Source: Marchantia polymorpha subsp. ruderalis
Lineage: Eukaryota; Streptophyta; Marchantiopsida; Marchantiales; Marchantiaceae
NCBI GenBank assembly: GCA_037833965.1
Contig: AP031357.1
Span: 8,266,001 to 8,330,000, forward strand
Length of the DNA: 64,000 nt
Direction: 5' to 3'
The notes under the pieces: model-generated
Told to the model about the DNA's origin: nothing
Seen by the model: the letters and a program-made list of their open reading frames with translations, nothing else
Database searches by the model: none
Made by a program: the position numbers and the translations under genes
In this document: piece after piece, positions 11,409 to 24,765 of the stretch
How positions within the stretch are numbered: position 1 is the stretch's first letter
Layout of the letters: the number at the start of each line of letters is the position of its first letter

Positions 11409-14400
11409 CCAGATATATTTGTGGAATGCATCAGATGGGGTAGGTTGTGACAAAATTTTGCTTGTCAGTATCGAAGACATGATAATCATCGGTAGAATGG
11501 AATTTGCAAATGGACTGCATGTCACAATTATGAAGTGAACATAATAACGTACACGGTAAGCACTGAACTTTGTATCAAACTCTGAGGGAGCTTTATATAC
11601 ACAAATGCACCGGACAGAGTTTCGATCCACAGCCTGCAGCCTAATGTGATCAGAAGCAGGGTGAGCGCCATTATACACCAAGCAGGGTGATGTTCATCAG
11701 GACTCTTAGAAAAACGAGTTTCGGTAGGTATGCCTGCCACGGACTGTTCAATCGTCTTTCCTGCCAGCCCTCCCTCCCTCCCTCAAGTTTGTTCATGTGA
11801 AGAACGGAGATAAAATCTGATCTGCAGGATTATTCCAGTTGACATTTCGTCTCAACCATTAATAGCACAGAACTCAGAAATCGCATTAAGAATCCGTTTA
11901 CCTGCAGCTGTTTCTGGTCAACGAGTCCGGGGAGAATGCCTTTCAATATCATGCGACCATCATATGAAAGTGATCAGGACAAACAATTGACGTGTTTTTT
12001 GGCCGAAAAATCGGCATAGATCTGCTAGCACCATGAAGTTGCAAGAGACCAATAGAGCTGAATCGGTTAGAATAATGACCTTGCTCTTTGAACGTTCGAG
12101 ACAACTGGCTGGCTGGCTGGCTGGTCTTCCACTGACTAACTGTGAGCCCCTGACTGGAGCAGGTGGCAGGTGAAACAACTACAGCCGTAAAAGTATGTGA
12201 TTCCCTGAGTCCATAGCAGCAGATGCATCCTGAGCTGTGAACTCTGAAGATGGATGTGGAAGAGCTGGACATGTTTAGCGTGGTTGACGAGGTTGACGCT
12301 GTGGAGGCGCTATTGTAACAGAGGATATAGCTCCAGCGCCACAGTACAGGGAAGTATCCAGATTTTGATTCTTCTGATCATTGGACCCTCGAATCAGCAT
12401 TCGAGAGTTACTTGCAGGACATATACTCTTGGTCGACCAATGAATATTGGAGTGATGGACTGACATTGATACAATTCTGGATGTATTTTGTTGCCTGCAA
12501 CCAGAGGATATTTTATTTCCTGTTGACAATTGTGGACTCGCAATACCTCGGAGAAGGTCCAGCACCATAGTCGAGATTCCAATCGATAGCATCCATGATA
12601 GAGTCGAGAAGGCGGAGACCTGTTGCTTTCCTTCCGGGTGGGGAGATTTTTTCACAGCATCATGCTAGATGGAGAACTGCTTTCCTTAACGAACAAGAAA
12701 TATTTCCTTAGTATCCAACTCTCACTGAATAGACCACCGTAGAATACTGGACATTAATTCAACTAGTGGAAGAGATGGCGGCAACGCAAAGGATTGGATC
12801 TTTTGCTAGCTATAAACTACAGTGCTCATCTTCCTCCAGCTTCACCCTTAGAACATGACTGAAAGTCGGAACGTGGAAACGAAAATGTTAAGAATCAGTT
12901 CACCACCCTTGGAGTACACTCACGAGCACAAGTCATTGTCACCCAAGAACGAAGACACGATGTAGATTGCAAAATAAAGACTCTTCATTGACGAGTCTAC
13001 TTGTAACCCGGAGAAGGTCTTTCCCATCGAACGCATGTCAGATATGAACTTGCAGTGACATGAATAAGTTCGTGGCACAAGTAATATTCAATCCACCTAC
13101 ATTTCCAGTGTCTCTGACAGAAATCTCCCAATGACTATATTTCCATTCCCATTCTACCTTCTTGCAAGGGCCAATACCGTTCTAAGAGTAAAGGCACCAG
13201 TGCATCTAGGGGTGGATTCAGGGCATGTGCTTTAGTCCAGAGTCATGATTGTGAAAGTGTGAGTCTGACTCGGTCGACTATTGGTCCGAGCCATGAGATT
13301 GAGACTATAGTGCTTGAGCAGGTAGGCCAGAATAGCACACGTCAGATGGTTCATGATCGAAGTATTACTCTCATGTTCATAGTCACGATCGGGAACCAGA
13401 ATTGATGAATGCAGGTGCATTAAAAATTGTACATCCGTCTGCGTTCATGTGAACCAGAAGTATTGTATCAATCTCATATCAGACGCTGAGGTTGTTTCCG
13501 TGAGTACCTTACATCGAGAAACCAGCTTCTTTAGTCTGCAGTCACTCTTTTTTTTCCCTTTCCTCATTTTACATTCATTCATTCCAATGGCAGGATGATG
13601 AGTTCTCCCCTATATTTGAAATGAGACTAGTTGCCATATGGAGGTATTTGTTATGGCGGGAGACTTTATATCTCACATGTATTTTGAACGCAGTGGACTT
13701 GGAACAAATCATATTTGGTTCAGGAGATTTGTGGTTAATTATAAGATACTCGATAGGCATGCTCCAAGAAATGTCACTTTTATGGCACAACTGAAATGCA
13801 AGAAAGTATGTAAAACATCTTTTGCTGATCGAACCGGAGATGACTTGGAATATGGACACTTTAGTTATACTAAGTCAGATACTAAAATTTGAGTGTCATT
13901 TTAGAAATAATTTGAAAGTAATTATAAGGATGTGACTTTTTTCAGTAGAATACGTTCTGCATCTTAAAATCCAAATGATGAATGAAAAAACTTTTACCTC
14001 CAAGAAACGGGAATCAATTGAAGAAATTCAGCTTGAGATTAAGCATGTCTATTTCTCAAGCACAGGTGAAAGTTTTTCTCTACACATGTTTTTCACTGTA
14101 GTGTACTTACTTTTCACCATTAGCACATTCTCAATATATAAACTTCAAAAATTGTCTTGCAAAAACATTACATTCCATATTTCTAAGTGAGTCCTAGGCA
14201 TGTTAAAAAAATATTTTAGTATGATCAAATGGTAATTTCACAATAACCTTTTTGTTACACCCACTTTTGCATACCGACATCTATCTTTCTGCAGCAATAT
14301 ATTTGATAAAAATGGACATACATTCAGTTCTGAAGGTTTTTTTGGCGAGATATGGAAGTTAAAATTTCTAAGGGCAATAATTTCTTATTTGATAAGTTTA

Positions 14401-15727
14401 TAAATAAATGTCCTTCCTTTAATGCAACGTTTCCCAGTTCCTATAAAAGCCAGAGAAAATTCCAACTCTTTTTGCAAGTTCAGTTAATTTTTTGTGGAGA
14501 TTGTTCATGTGTGAGATTTCACTTTAGGAAAAGAAGTTTGGGAGATTTTGTCTAATATTTATGACATGATTTTCTGCACAACGAAGTTAGAAGTTGAAAC
14601 TGCAACTCACCAATGTAAATAAAAACTAGAGCTATATTCTACCATCAAGCATGTCACAAGGATTCAAGATGAATTTTTATGACTTGCAAGTTTCAGGAGA
14701 AAAAAAAAAGTGTATATTTTTTTACTAACGACTGCGTCCATCTTGTGGAAATGTTGGTTCCAATCAATAATTCAAATTTTATCCCAATTAAGATGAGTTT
14801 AAAAACACAAGAATAGCAAGACAATCTCGTATGCAATCTTTGTAAGAGAAGAGAAGGTAAGTAAGCTCTAAGACGTTACTCCCAATTCTTTCCCAAGGAT
14901 GCACTACTCTTGTGGTATATTCACATCAACGTGATTTATTTGTATATGTATCGAAATCTACAACACAAAGATAAAGACTGTAATGGACAAAATCAGACCT
15001 AAAATTGAAGCTTCTGTTGACCGCACTGACTGCCCTAGCGAACTCTTCTAGATTGATGAATAATGTTTGATAAAGGCGTATATAACACCTCATATCAAAA
15101 AATTAGCAAATGTCGTATCCGTTTATGTATCATCAAAGTGGTAATTTACAAGAAAATCAGCTCTTTATAAATTCAAAGATGGACCCAGTATATAACATCA
15201 AATCGTGTGTAGACATTCACTGAGAGTGACTATAGTCTGAATACATCAGGAAACAAAATGCAGCTATTGCAGTATTAACCAATTCAACATTAACATGCAA
15301 GATGACTACGTACTAAGATTCCTCCACATGTCTCTGTATGTACACACACGTGAGTACGTGTGCATGATGTGTGAGGCAGAGAAACATAGAATAGGACAGG
15401 TTAAAGGTGCGCGAATAGAGCTAGATACCTTCATCTCAACCATGTCTCACTTACTACAGTTCGTATATCCTGGACCGGAGCGACTGATTCAAACTTTAAA
15501 ATAACGTGTTTTTTTGTTCATTTATGTATCCTCCAAATAACGAGATTTCGTGCAGATTAGAAATCATAGTTCCAAAGGAGCTAATCGTAACGAAGAAAAT
15601 TTGTGTCCCATCCATGTGTGCGGTGTCTTCTTCTATACCTCCAACATTCTCAACAATCCCAAGCCGTGTCGAGAACTGGAAGCCTTTCGTCCATCTGCTA
15701 AAATTTTCTTCGAGCCTTTCGTCCATC
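11409..15727. other. Spacer without recognisable gene
   Basis: Open frames here, including a 126-codon minus-strand one at 12275-12655, have no motifs. A (CTGG)n simple repeat lies at about 12105-12123. From about 13.9 to 15.3 kb the sequence becomes strongly AT-rich. Nothing else could be supported. Confidence 0.45.
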
Positions 15728-15771
15728 TGCAAGACTTTGAGGCTGGATAAATCCAGCCTCAAAGTCTTGCA
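15728..15771. repeat. Perfect palindrome, 21-bp arms, 2-nt spacer
   Basis: The left arm at 15728-15748 is the exact reverse complement of the right arm at 15751-15771, with AA between. The left arm repeats a GTCCATCTGC word that also lies about 40 bp upstream (after CTTTC in both places). No longer terminal repeats or target-site duplications were seen, so it looks like a snap-back duplication rather than a MITE. Confidence 0.95.
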
Positions 15772-18700
15772 CCTAGCTCCATTCATGATCACTGTTCAAC
15801 ACTCTCTAGACGGTGAAGACGACACAAGTACATGTCAACGAGAAGTACAGATTCCAAATTAGATCCTTCCACAGTGGATAATTCCTTCTGGCCATGCAAA
15901 GCTCGAGACACCGTTCCACGGGAGCTTGAGTAGAGTCAATGTGCTGCAGGTTCAGAACGTTTCAGGATTTTTGGCCTTCATTTATACGTTTTGAAAAATT
16001 ACGTGCAAAGCTAAAGTCAAGTACTACTCGAAAGGTCTCCAATTTAGACCTAGTTTGCCTACTTGCATGAGTCTGATGCTGCAACTGTACATTGAGGATG
16101 TCGCTCTTCGGTTTACTTCTGTATACAGGAGAGTTTCCACTAAATTTTCTGGACATCTCACCTTTGCCTCATCAACGAACAGTACATCTTACTCGACAAT
16201 CAACGCTCAAAGGTCGAAAAGTCTAACTCAAAGCGCCGGACCACAAGTATATAAGCAAGCTGCTTAGAGAACTACGATCACAGCATATCTCTTCTCGATA
16301 GATTTGATGCAATATTCTCAGACTGGTCATCTCATCGCCTGCAGACTCATTCAAGTTTCACGTTCCAATTTTCATTCAAAAGCCTGAGTAATCATTTTCC
16401 ACACCAAACATAGCATATTGCCTCGGAACTCTTTACTTTTCAGACAGTATTTCAAGTACTAGATCTCAGCTTACAGCATGGCCTGCGAAACTTCTCCACC
16501 GAGATGCACTATATGCAATGACACAGACTGTGTGTAAGTCGCGCTTCTTTGTTCCTCAGGCGATTTAAAACATGTTTTGAAATTGCAATAATGATCCAGA
16601 ACGTGTCAGAAGACCTTCCTCTCCTATCACTGGAAGCTCATTCTTATTCTGTCAGCTGAAAGGATGGTGCATCTGACGAGCCTTCACGCTTGTATGATAA
16701 CAGATGCTCGCCAAGCGAATCACGATGTGAAAATCCTCGACCAAGCTGCCCCAAGTGCAGAGACACTGATTGCATGTAAGGTTCTCCGTTTGTTTGGAAT
16801 AGGCAATGCATTTCACAGTGTCTTGTCCAGAGCATCAATGTATTTTCTGATTTCGGTAGATGTTTTTCAGATCTCACTACCAGAAGATCCATGGACGCAG
16901 TGCTGAAAACCGATGCATAGATCCTAGTGGTCATTAGTTGTGTATTCCAAATACATACTGCGTGAAGTTCTGATTGCTGTTCTGTTATACTCGGGATATG
17001 TGAACATGTAGGTGTCCAGACGATGAGCGAGTATGAAGGAGTTGAATCATGTGTGTACATTATGAATCTAGTTAGAAAGCCGCAAGACCGAAGAGTATGC
17101 AGAAAGAAACCTGGCGAATAGTTAGAAGATATATCATTCTGGAATGTGGAATGTCGTAATTTGACTGATGTATATAGGTGCAGCAAGATCGATAAATATC
17201 AAAACTTAAGATCTTAAGTTAGGGCTATGAGATCCTAAACCCAAAACGAATAGAATCTTCATGATATAGAATCATGCATACTGCGATGAATTATAGTTTC
17301 TTTGTGATGGCATGCTTTCTGAAGTCCCGTTGATTTCAAGTCTCAGCTACAAATATAAGTTGCATGGAAATGGAATAATTGCAGACATTGTATTTTGAAT
17401 GTATGAATGAGTATATGTATAAAAAATGTTACAAATACGAGTAAGTCGAAGATCAAGGTTGATTCTTATACATACAGATATGATATTTCGATGATTATGA
17501 TATTCTCCAAAAGATTTTGGAGAATCTCATAATCATTGGAAGTGAATAAAGATAGGAGATTAATGTTTCGAAAGTATAGTGGTATGCACAGAGTTTTTTT
17601 TCCTTTTATTCTAGATTTCTAATTACTGACATGAATAATGAGCTAGGATATAGAATCTAGACATATGAGAATGTGTATCCTAAAACAGGAACCACTCTCT
17701 TTGTCTCATCGTATAAGCTTTGTTACTTACGTTGGAACTAGGATAGCTGGTGCATTCCTTAGGAAAAAATTGATATTGGATAACGTTTCCTTCAAATCTG
17801 TAAATAAAATCTTTGTTGAACGTACACATAGATAGTTGTTATATCTTAACTACGTTATGTTGTACTGCACATGTATCCCATGGTGATTTTATTAGCTCCT
17901 AATTCTTTGTTACCCGTTTCGTTTCACCTATCCGATGGGGTATGTCTATAAATTCTCATTTAACTTTTATTCTTTATCATTCCCTTCTACTCTAATGTTA
18001 CAGTCATAGTGTCATTCCTGCAGCTATCTTCTCTTGCTCGTGAAAATTCGCTTGTACTGTACATGTTTACCTTATCCTAACCTACTGCTTTTGACGAGCA
18101 TTTGGAAATTGTCATTCAGTATGACATAGACAGTGCATCAGTTGTTGATCCTGCTAGCAAGCGATCCTAGCTCATGCTGTGTCTCAGTCATGCATGCGCA
18201 CGGGATTCCAGTTATTCAAGGAGGGCCACCAAACAAACTGGCACCTCTATGGTGCGGATATCTTGCTTAGCATGCCTCAGCAAATGCTAAGACTTCTGAC
18301 TGAAAGTGTAGCCATTATTCTGTTCATGGATTTCAGATTACTAGAATATCCCCAATGAAGCAGAATAAATCGATCGACTGACTTATCCAACTGCCTTGGG
18401 TTCAATGTCTTATGAGATGTATTGATCAAAATCTGTTCGTTGGTAGGCTCCTTCACTCCGACTGTGGATGGACTGGAAGCTGAATTCGTGAGCTATTCGA
18501 AGTTCCACATGAATCAAAGCAGAAATCTGAGACGACCTGTTTTTGGTCCGGTATTGCTTCCGTTCCACATACTCCAGCCCAGGGATGGAGTTCCTCGGCC
18601 ACTTAAATAGCATCCCACCGGAATTTCAACTCATGCTAAACCCTCAAGCTGGATTACAGTTTCCCTTTTTAATTAAGAAGTCCGAGCTGAATTTGCCATA

Positions 18701-19700
18701 TTTCGATTTAGTGGTGACTGTCAATGATCCCGGGGATCCAGCCGTGGCATTGCTCTCTAGGAGGAGAAGCTTTCACATTAACTCTGGGGAAGATAATTTA
18801 CTTATGCATGGATGTGATCAAGGAAATAGCAATCAGCTAACGAATCGAGAACTTGTCATTATTCTTATCTAGATTGTCCTGTATCTACAACCTTGTCATT
18901 GTCACGATTCTTTTATTCCACACACACTCCGTGAATATTGAACAAGATGACGATTATGCCAGTGTGCTTACGCATTCAGACGGTTGATCTTCCGCATGCA
19001 CAAAGTCCCGGATTTGCAAATGCAGGTCGCCCCAAATGTTCACATCTGGAGGGAAGGTTGGCTCGGATGGACATACCTCAAATTGGTATGACGCGAATGA
19101 AATCGATGGTGTTGTGTAATATCCCAACCCCAAATGAACATAATAAATAAAGATGGTAAATATATAGAACATTATAAATACCTCCAAGAATAAAAGAATA
19201 AATAACGGAAACTTATGATGAGACTATATGGCATCTACGTACCGTGTAGATTTGTTTATTGATCTTGCATTAGATTATTCTTTTTGCCAAATGATTTCGA
19301 CTCGTTTAGTTGCACAAACTTTTACAAACTGCCGTACTGCCAGGTGTCAAGTATCCCAGTTTCTTTCTCCTTTTTCTTTCTTTCTTCATGCTTCCTTCGG
19401 GATGCCCTGAGTCAGCCGGATTTTATGTCAGTTTTGGGAACTTGAGGCTCGGCGGACCCTACATTCCGGCAACCATGTAGAGGACCTCAACCGGATTAAA
19501 TTCCAACAACCATGTAGAAGAGGCCGTCACTGTAGAGGCCGCAACGTTGTATCTATTGTGTTGCAATGATCTACGCCGTAACAATGATCGCGGTAGTGTC
19601 GTGGAACCTTGCGGGAACTAAAAACTAAAACGTAACCACAAGAGGGATTGCTCAGTTGGAATCCCTAATGTTCAAACTGTAATATTTGTAATCAAACGGT
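15772..19700. other. Spacer with unassigned open frames
   Basis: The longest open frame is on the minus strand at 16644-17186 (180 codons). It shows no signal peptide, membrane segment or known motif, and I cannot say whether it is real. An 18-bp perfect palindrome lies at 17203-17220 and a larger one at 17491-17536. The rest is AT-rich and has no recognisable gene. Confidence 0.4.
17491..17536. repeat. Near-perfect palindrome, 22-bp arms
   Basis: The arms at 17491-17512 and 17515-17536 are complementary at 21 of 22 positions, with a 2-nt spacer. The spacer is far too short for a canonical plant microRNA precursor. Confidence 0.9.
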
Positions 19701-20118
19701 GATAACATATTGAGGCGACGAAATTTTAAGCGGCAAAGATTAGGGTTTTTGAAAATAGGATCACATCGATATTCTCCAGCTCGTCGTTTTGGCGTCGCTT
19801 TTGGGTGCCAGTGTCAGTGCTTTGAGGAGCTCGTGCCAGAGCTCGTGCTTGTACTTTTCTTGTCATTTCAGGTGCTTTTTGCACGTGTGGTGACAGCATG
19901 GAGGCAAAATGGATTGTGCAGGATCCACCTTATGATGGCCCTTTCAATTCGTTAATGGTGAAGCACTGATTAGGGAGTTCACGTCCAGTATGTATACCTG
20001 GAAATTCTTGCAGACTGCTACCCTCCACCTCCACCACCAGGATACTTCGGATGCGCCGGAATGTGGCACATGGTAGCCCAATGGGAATCAAATCCCACAG
20101 AGAAGAATGACATGACGA

Positions 20119-20158
20119 GTTATTATCACGATAAGCTTGTTATTATCACGATAAGCTC
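20119..20158. repeat. 20-bp direct tandem repeat
   Basis: GTTATTATCACGATAAGCT occurs twice in tandem (20119 and 20139), just upstream of the orphan open frame that starts at 20174. Confidence 0.9.
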
Positions 20159-20173
20159 AACAGAGTTTTCTTT

Positions 20174-20700
20174 TTGGCTGCGGGTGACTTCATCATCCGC
20201 GAAATAGCCGCCGTTGCTCCCGATCGTCCGTGGGGCAAGAGCTATGAGCTGAAAGTCGTCAGAGAGGACGAGCGTACGATGAAAATTTGGCCTATAACTT
20301 CTTGGCTCATGGGGGGCAGTGGCGATGTGGTACTACGGATTCGCATGACCAATCCACCACCCAAAGAACTTCATGCCGCCGTGTTGGAACTACACAGCAA
20401 TCTCCGGTCTGAGATCCGGAACCGAATGATCGATCATTTCGTTCCCATGTATGTTTACGGATTCTTATGTGTGGGAGAAACCGGATATAATTATCACTTT
20501 AGGTCCCTTCGAATGGCTCATAAATCTTCAGGGATTTCTCTTTGGACGTGCCTAATACTGTGCTCCAAAAATACGATAAATGCCCTTTGCTGCATGGTTG
20601 CCTCATCATCAACCTGGAGGAGAGCCTGGATGAGTACTACCCGGATTTCTTAGGGCCCTCTACGGGTCATATCATGTTCTATCGCAGCGACGAACACTAG
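20174..20700 (+). pseudogene. Orphan coding relic, function unknown
   Basis: A plus-strand frame opens with LeuAlaAlaGly-type sequence (no ATG; it starts at TTG) near 20174 and stays open to 20653. Its first 110 residues look coding: they are mixed and mildly charged, for example RPWGKSYELKVVRED and RIRMTNPPPKEL. After about 20500 the more protein-like reading shifts to another frame (LHGCLIINLEESLDEYYPDF, ending at a stop near 20700), which suggests a frameshift or an unrecognised intron. I do not recognise the family. It lies about 550 bp upstream of the MULE transposase relic on the same strand and could be an accessory open frame of the same element or captured host sequence; both ideas are inference. 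Confidence 0.35.
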
Positions 20701-21211
20701 GAGCGCCCCCTTCAAGACCTTCCCGGATCGATGGTGCTTCAATTCGGCTCCTTCACGAGCCGAGAGTCCCGGCGCACAACGCAACTCGAGATTTCAACAA
20801 CCGCATGGTAGCCCGTAAACCGCCAAAACCCCGGGTATCTGTATGCTTGCTGGTGCACGGTAGCGCCGAAACTCATCATCCACGACAAGATGACGAGGGG
20901 CGGATGGATCGATGCAAATCTCTATAGGATTTCTGAGGTTGAGACCGAGGTTCTACCTATCGCTATGAGAGGAAATTGGCCAAATTCAGAGGATTTATGG
21001 CACTATGTGCTTCAACATTAACGCATTGATGAGCACTCCAGGAATTCTTTAATGTTAAAGCACTGTTGAATTCATAATTGTATTTGTATATCGTTCACAT
21101 TCAATCTCCTGTCATATTTGTAATATGTACAATAAGTTTGTTTTTATTACAGTTTGTAAAACTTTGACGCTAAGCAAGCACGTTGTCTAATATTTTTTAT
21201 GTTCTTTTGCG

Positions 21212-22658
21212 AGAGAGTGGGTTGAATGCGAGTTAAGAAGAGATTTAACTCCTCCACAATTTCTCATGCGTGCTGCAAAAGCTCTATTTGAAAATCATCA
21301 GAGCTTGGGCTATGTGCAAGGGAACCCTATTAGAGATCATTATATCACATCTGTTGATGTGTATAATATCAAATTGGAACTGGACAAGGAAACTTTGAGA
21401 AGGCATGCTAATGATAGAATTAGCACAGAATTATGGATGAAAGCGAATTCATCTCAAGTTGTTTTGTATCAAGCACCAAAAAGTGATACATTTAAACCAT
21501 TAAGGCTTGCTGTTACAAGACACTTGCTCCTAGATTGGTTGCTAAAACATGGAAATGGAGGTTGTGTTGCTATAGATGAAACGCATGGCACGCAGAAGTA
21601 TAAGGTAATATTCTACTTGTCCATTTTGATGTTTTTATCATCAAGCTTCCATGATTGTGTATATTTTACCTTACAATTTGCAATATCTGCAAGATACTTG
21701 AAAAAATGACGGTTTGGAGCTTTAACCAGTCTTGTAAGACATTATTGAACTTTTCAATGTGTGATGTATATGTTGTTTTATATACCTTGGTCACGTCTAG
21801 CTTATCAAGACATAAAAATAGCGAATCATTCATTTGTATCAGGTTTAGCTTAGTATCAATGAAGATGAATACTTTGTAGACGACTGGTAGCAGCAAACTG
21901 ATACGTTTATTTCATTTTTTGCAATGCAGTATCCACTGTACACCTTGATGGTGTTTGACGAATATGAACACGTACATCCTACTGTTTTTGGATTCCTCAA
22001 AAGAGAAGAAACAGAAGATCTTGTGCAATTATTATCTGCGATGAAGAAGATGACCCAACATTATATCCCTGGATGGATGACCTTGTGCTTCATGACGGAT
22101 TGTGCTAACAATGAGAAACTTGCCATAGACATTGTTTTTCCACATATCCCTGTATTTCTTTGCATATATCATGTTCAAAAAACATAGACAAAGAAATTGA
22201 TTGAGGTTGTGAGTGGTCATGAAAAGAGAGCTATTATGAATGCTGCTTTAGAAGACCTGTGCTTTGGAAGCACATTGACTGCTGATGGAGAAGAATTTGA
22301 TGTGGAAAGATCTACTGCGATGAAGATTCTGTTATTTTACAAAAAAATTCAGCTCTCTGAGCCACAATGTGAAGTAGTTCCAAACAGAATGGGAATCTTG
22401 TATGGGTAAGTGTAAGTTTGTAACATGTGCATTATATATGAAGTTATTACATTTTGGAAGTTGTTTTTTGCTTAATGGTATTCCACAAGTACATCTAACT
22501 TACTGTTTTGGAATTCAAGTCAGTGGATTCGTGATGAACGGAGGAAGACATGTCGTAACAATCAAGATACCAACAACGCTATGGAATCAATGCATGGACA
22601 CAGTCTTGAGCAGTATCTCAGTTCTACACTTATCATCATTATGATGATGTGTCATTGA
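21212..22658 (+). pseudogene. MULE-type DDE transposase gene, decayed
   Basis: Relic of a Mutator-like element transposase (MULE family, related to plant FAR1-type proteins), which would cut and insert DNA in the nucleus. Three segments join in frame with GT-AG borders: about 21212-21604, 21930-22405 and 22520-22658. The first carries AIDETHGT with the first catalytic Asp. The second reads YPLYTLMVFDEYEH, then MTDCANN with the second Asp, then LCIYHV, the C-x2-H signature of the family. The third has TNNAMESMHGHSLEQYL, matching the region of the third acidic residue (Glu). One in-frame TAG at 22185-22187 interrupts an otherwise open second segment. The frame ends in a TGA at 22656-22658 within a CAT/ATG simple repeat, earlier than expected, so the C-terminus is missing. 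No ATG start is clear; the open frame extends upstream of the Met codon at 21266. Confidence 0.8.
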
Positions 22659-22665
22659 TGTGTCA

Positions 22666-22696
22666 TTAGAAGAATCTGAAGTTCAGATTCTTCTAA
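22666..22696. repeat. Perfect palindrome, 15-bp arms, 1-nt spacer
   Basis: The arms at 22666-22680 and 22682-22696 are exact reverse complements around a single G. It sits 8 bp after the premature end of the transposase relic, so it may mark a rearrangement breakpoint. Confidence 0.9.
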
Positions 22697-23866
22697 CTTG
22701 GTGCATGTAATTCAAAACGCAGTTATGGCGTTATTTCACATACACACATTTGAAAATATGGATATTCCCAGTGTCACACGACGAAAGTAGAAAACAAGAA
22801 CATGCTCTATACTTTGCTTTTACATTCGTAGGGCAATTGCCGATGGAGACAACGAATTATCAGTTCTTTAAGGTAGGGTCAACTAAAGACACCTGATGTA
22901 AGTTTGTGTAATCTCTTCTTTCTTAGATGGAAACGTGACTTGGACTTGACGATGGTTTGATTCGGCTCTGCTATAAATGTATCTCGTAACCACATTCTCT
23001 AGAATAAACTCAGTAGAGTTCGATTGTGTGAAAATGGGATTTCTCTGCAGCAGACTCCATCCATTGCACAAGCTAATGTCAGAACTATCACATTCAAGTT
23101 TCTAAAGAAACCACATGAAGTACGCTTAGTGACTTCACAAATGATGTAAATATAGGCGATGCAGTCACATTTCCTCGTGGTGAATGAAAACCCTCAGCAA
23201 ACGATGATTGATATTAGCAGGAAAAAGTTGTCTTGAGTAGGATCTCAGTTCTACACTTATCATCATCATCATCATGAACATGAGTACAATTGCTTCGTTG
23301 AACGAGCTCCTTGAAGAGATGAGGATACACACAGCTAATTCATTGCTGTATAGCGTCTGCAAACTTTGACTATAAGCAACACAGTGGAGGCTGTCATAAT
23401 CTGCTGTTGATATTATTTTATAATGAGACAACAAGAACTTGTCTTTGTCACGCCACAAAAACTGAGTCTTGTCGTCAAGTATGCTGACGACTGGTTTCTA
23501 GTCTATCTCACATCGTGACCTCGACTCGTAAAGACACAATTGAAAACTACATGAGCTACCCTTGACCTTGGAATCTACTTTGTATGTGGCACAAGGCCTC
23601 CCCAAAGCTAGTACCTGTTCAAAAACTTATAAACGCTTTAGCATACAGTTAGCATGGACTCAAGTGATGGTCCAATATGTAATAAATATTTATAAATCAT
23701 TTATTACAATTTGGATCAAACTGAGCTTTTGCACAAAGAGCGAGAGTTATACATGGATGTTGGATAAATTCATACTTTGATTAAGCTGTTGGGAAACATT
23801 TTCAAGATGGCCGATATAGTTTCAAGCATCGGTTGAACAGTTCTGTTGTGAGGAACTATGGTCGTT

Positions 23867-23994
23867 AGTATGACGTCGATCAGGTTGTGAGAATAGGGAT
23901 TCTCTCATAGTTGAGTGCGGATAGATGCCCAGTATGACGTCGACCAGGTTGTGAGAATAGGGATTCCTTCATAGTTGAGTGCGGATGGATGCCC
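23867..23994. repeat. 64-bp tandem duplication
   Basis: Two adjacent 64-bp copies (23867-23930 and 23931-23994) differ at about five positions. No coding role is seen. Confidence 0.9.
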
Positions 23995-24718
23995 AGATGT
24001 TCTTATAGTCCATCGCTAGATCGGTATGTCGGAAAGCAGAGCGATCTAGTTCAGTCACTTTGATGCTCCACCGGAAAACTGATTGCCAATCAAAAACTTG
24101 CCCGGTTAGCCTGCCCGCAAATTCTTCCATCTTTGGTCCAAAAGAGGAGAGTCGCAACGAAAAGAAGAACTTCCGTCACGGCTCACTGCAGGATGACAAC
24201 TGCCTGGGTCTATGAAGGCCCTATATAAAAGCTATGTATAAGTTTGTGCAGCTTAACCTGTCCGACTTACTTTACTGTGTGTATAACTTTACCTAGTTAT
24301 ACATACACTATAATAGGTAAAGACTTCATCTAATTGAGTGATATTAGTTTAATGCAATGATGCATGTTGGAGAGTAGAACTATTTTTTGTTTGTTTGAAA
24401 AAAGCAGTTTGTTAGACTGGTCTTTTCTCAAGCTTGAAGTACTTTGATAGATGTATATGTGGTATCTTTTAGACATCTACCAACCACATATTCTGGAGTG
24501 TATAAGTAGAAATTTGGCACGGATGGAGAAGGGTATAAATGACAATATCTTGCAAAATGATAGATTTAATATGGATGGAATAGACTTCAATTTTATTTTT
24601 TTTGCGAGTTTCGCAATACATCCCTGTAATCTTTCTGCTTTATGATTGCAAATACACATATCTTTACTGTGCATTAGGGGAGGTGTATCCAGGTTTACAT
24701 TCCTCACAACATGAACAC

Positions 24719-24765
24719 AAAAACCTGGAAAATACGAAATCTGATTTCGTATTTTCCTGGTTTTT
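24719..24765. repeat. Near-perfect palindrome, 22-bp arms, 3-nt spacer
   Basis: The arms at 24719-24740 and 24744-24765 are complementary apart from one position, with a CTG spacer. It is one of several such structures in the window. Confidence 0.9.

Noticed and set aside
16644..17186. Minus-strand open frame of 180 codons
   Set aside because: No motif, domain or splice context; composition is not distinctly coding. It is left as unassigned spacer sequence.
17491..17536. Possible microRNA precursor
   Set aside because: The arms are separated by only 2 nt, so there is no room for a loop and the lower stem of a plant precursor.
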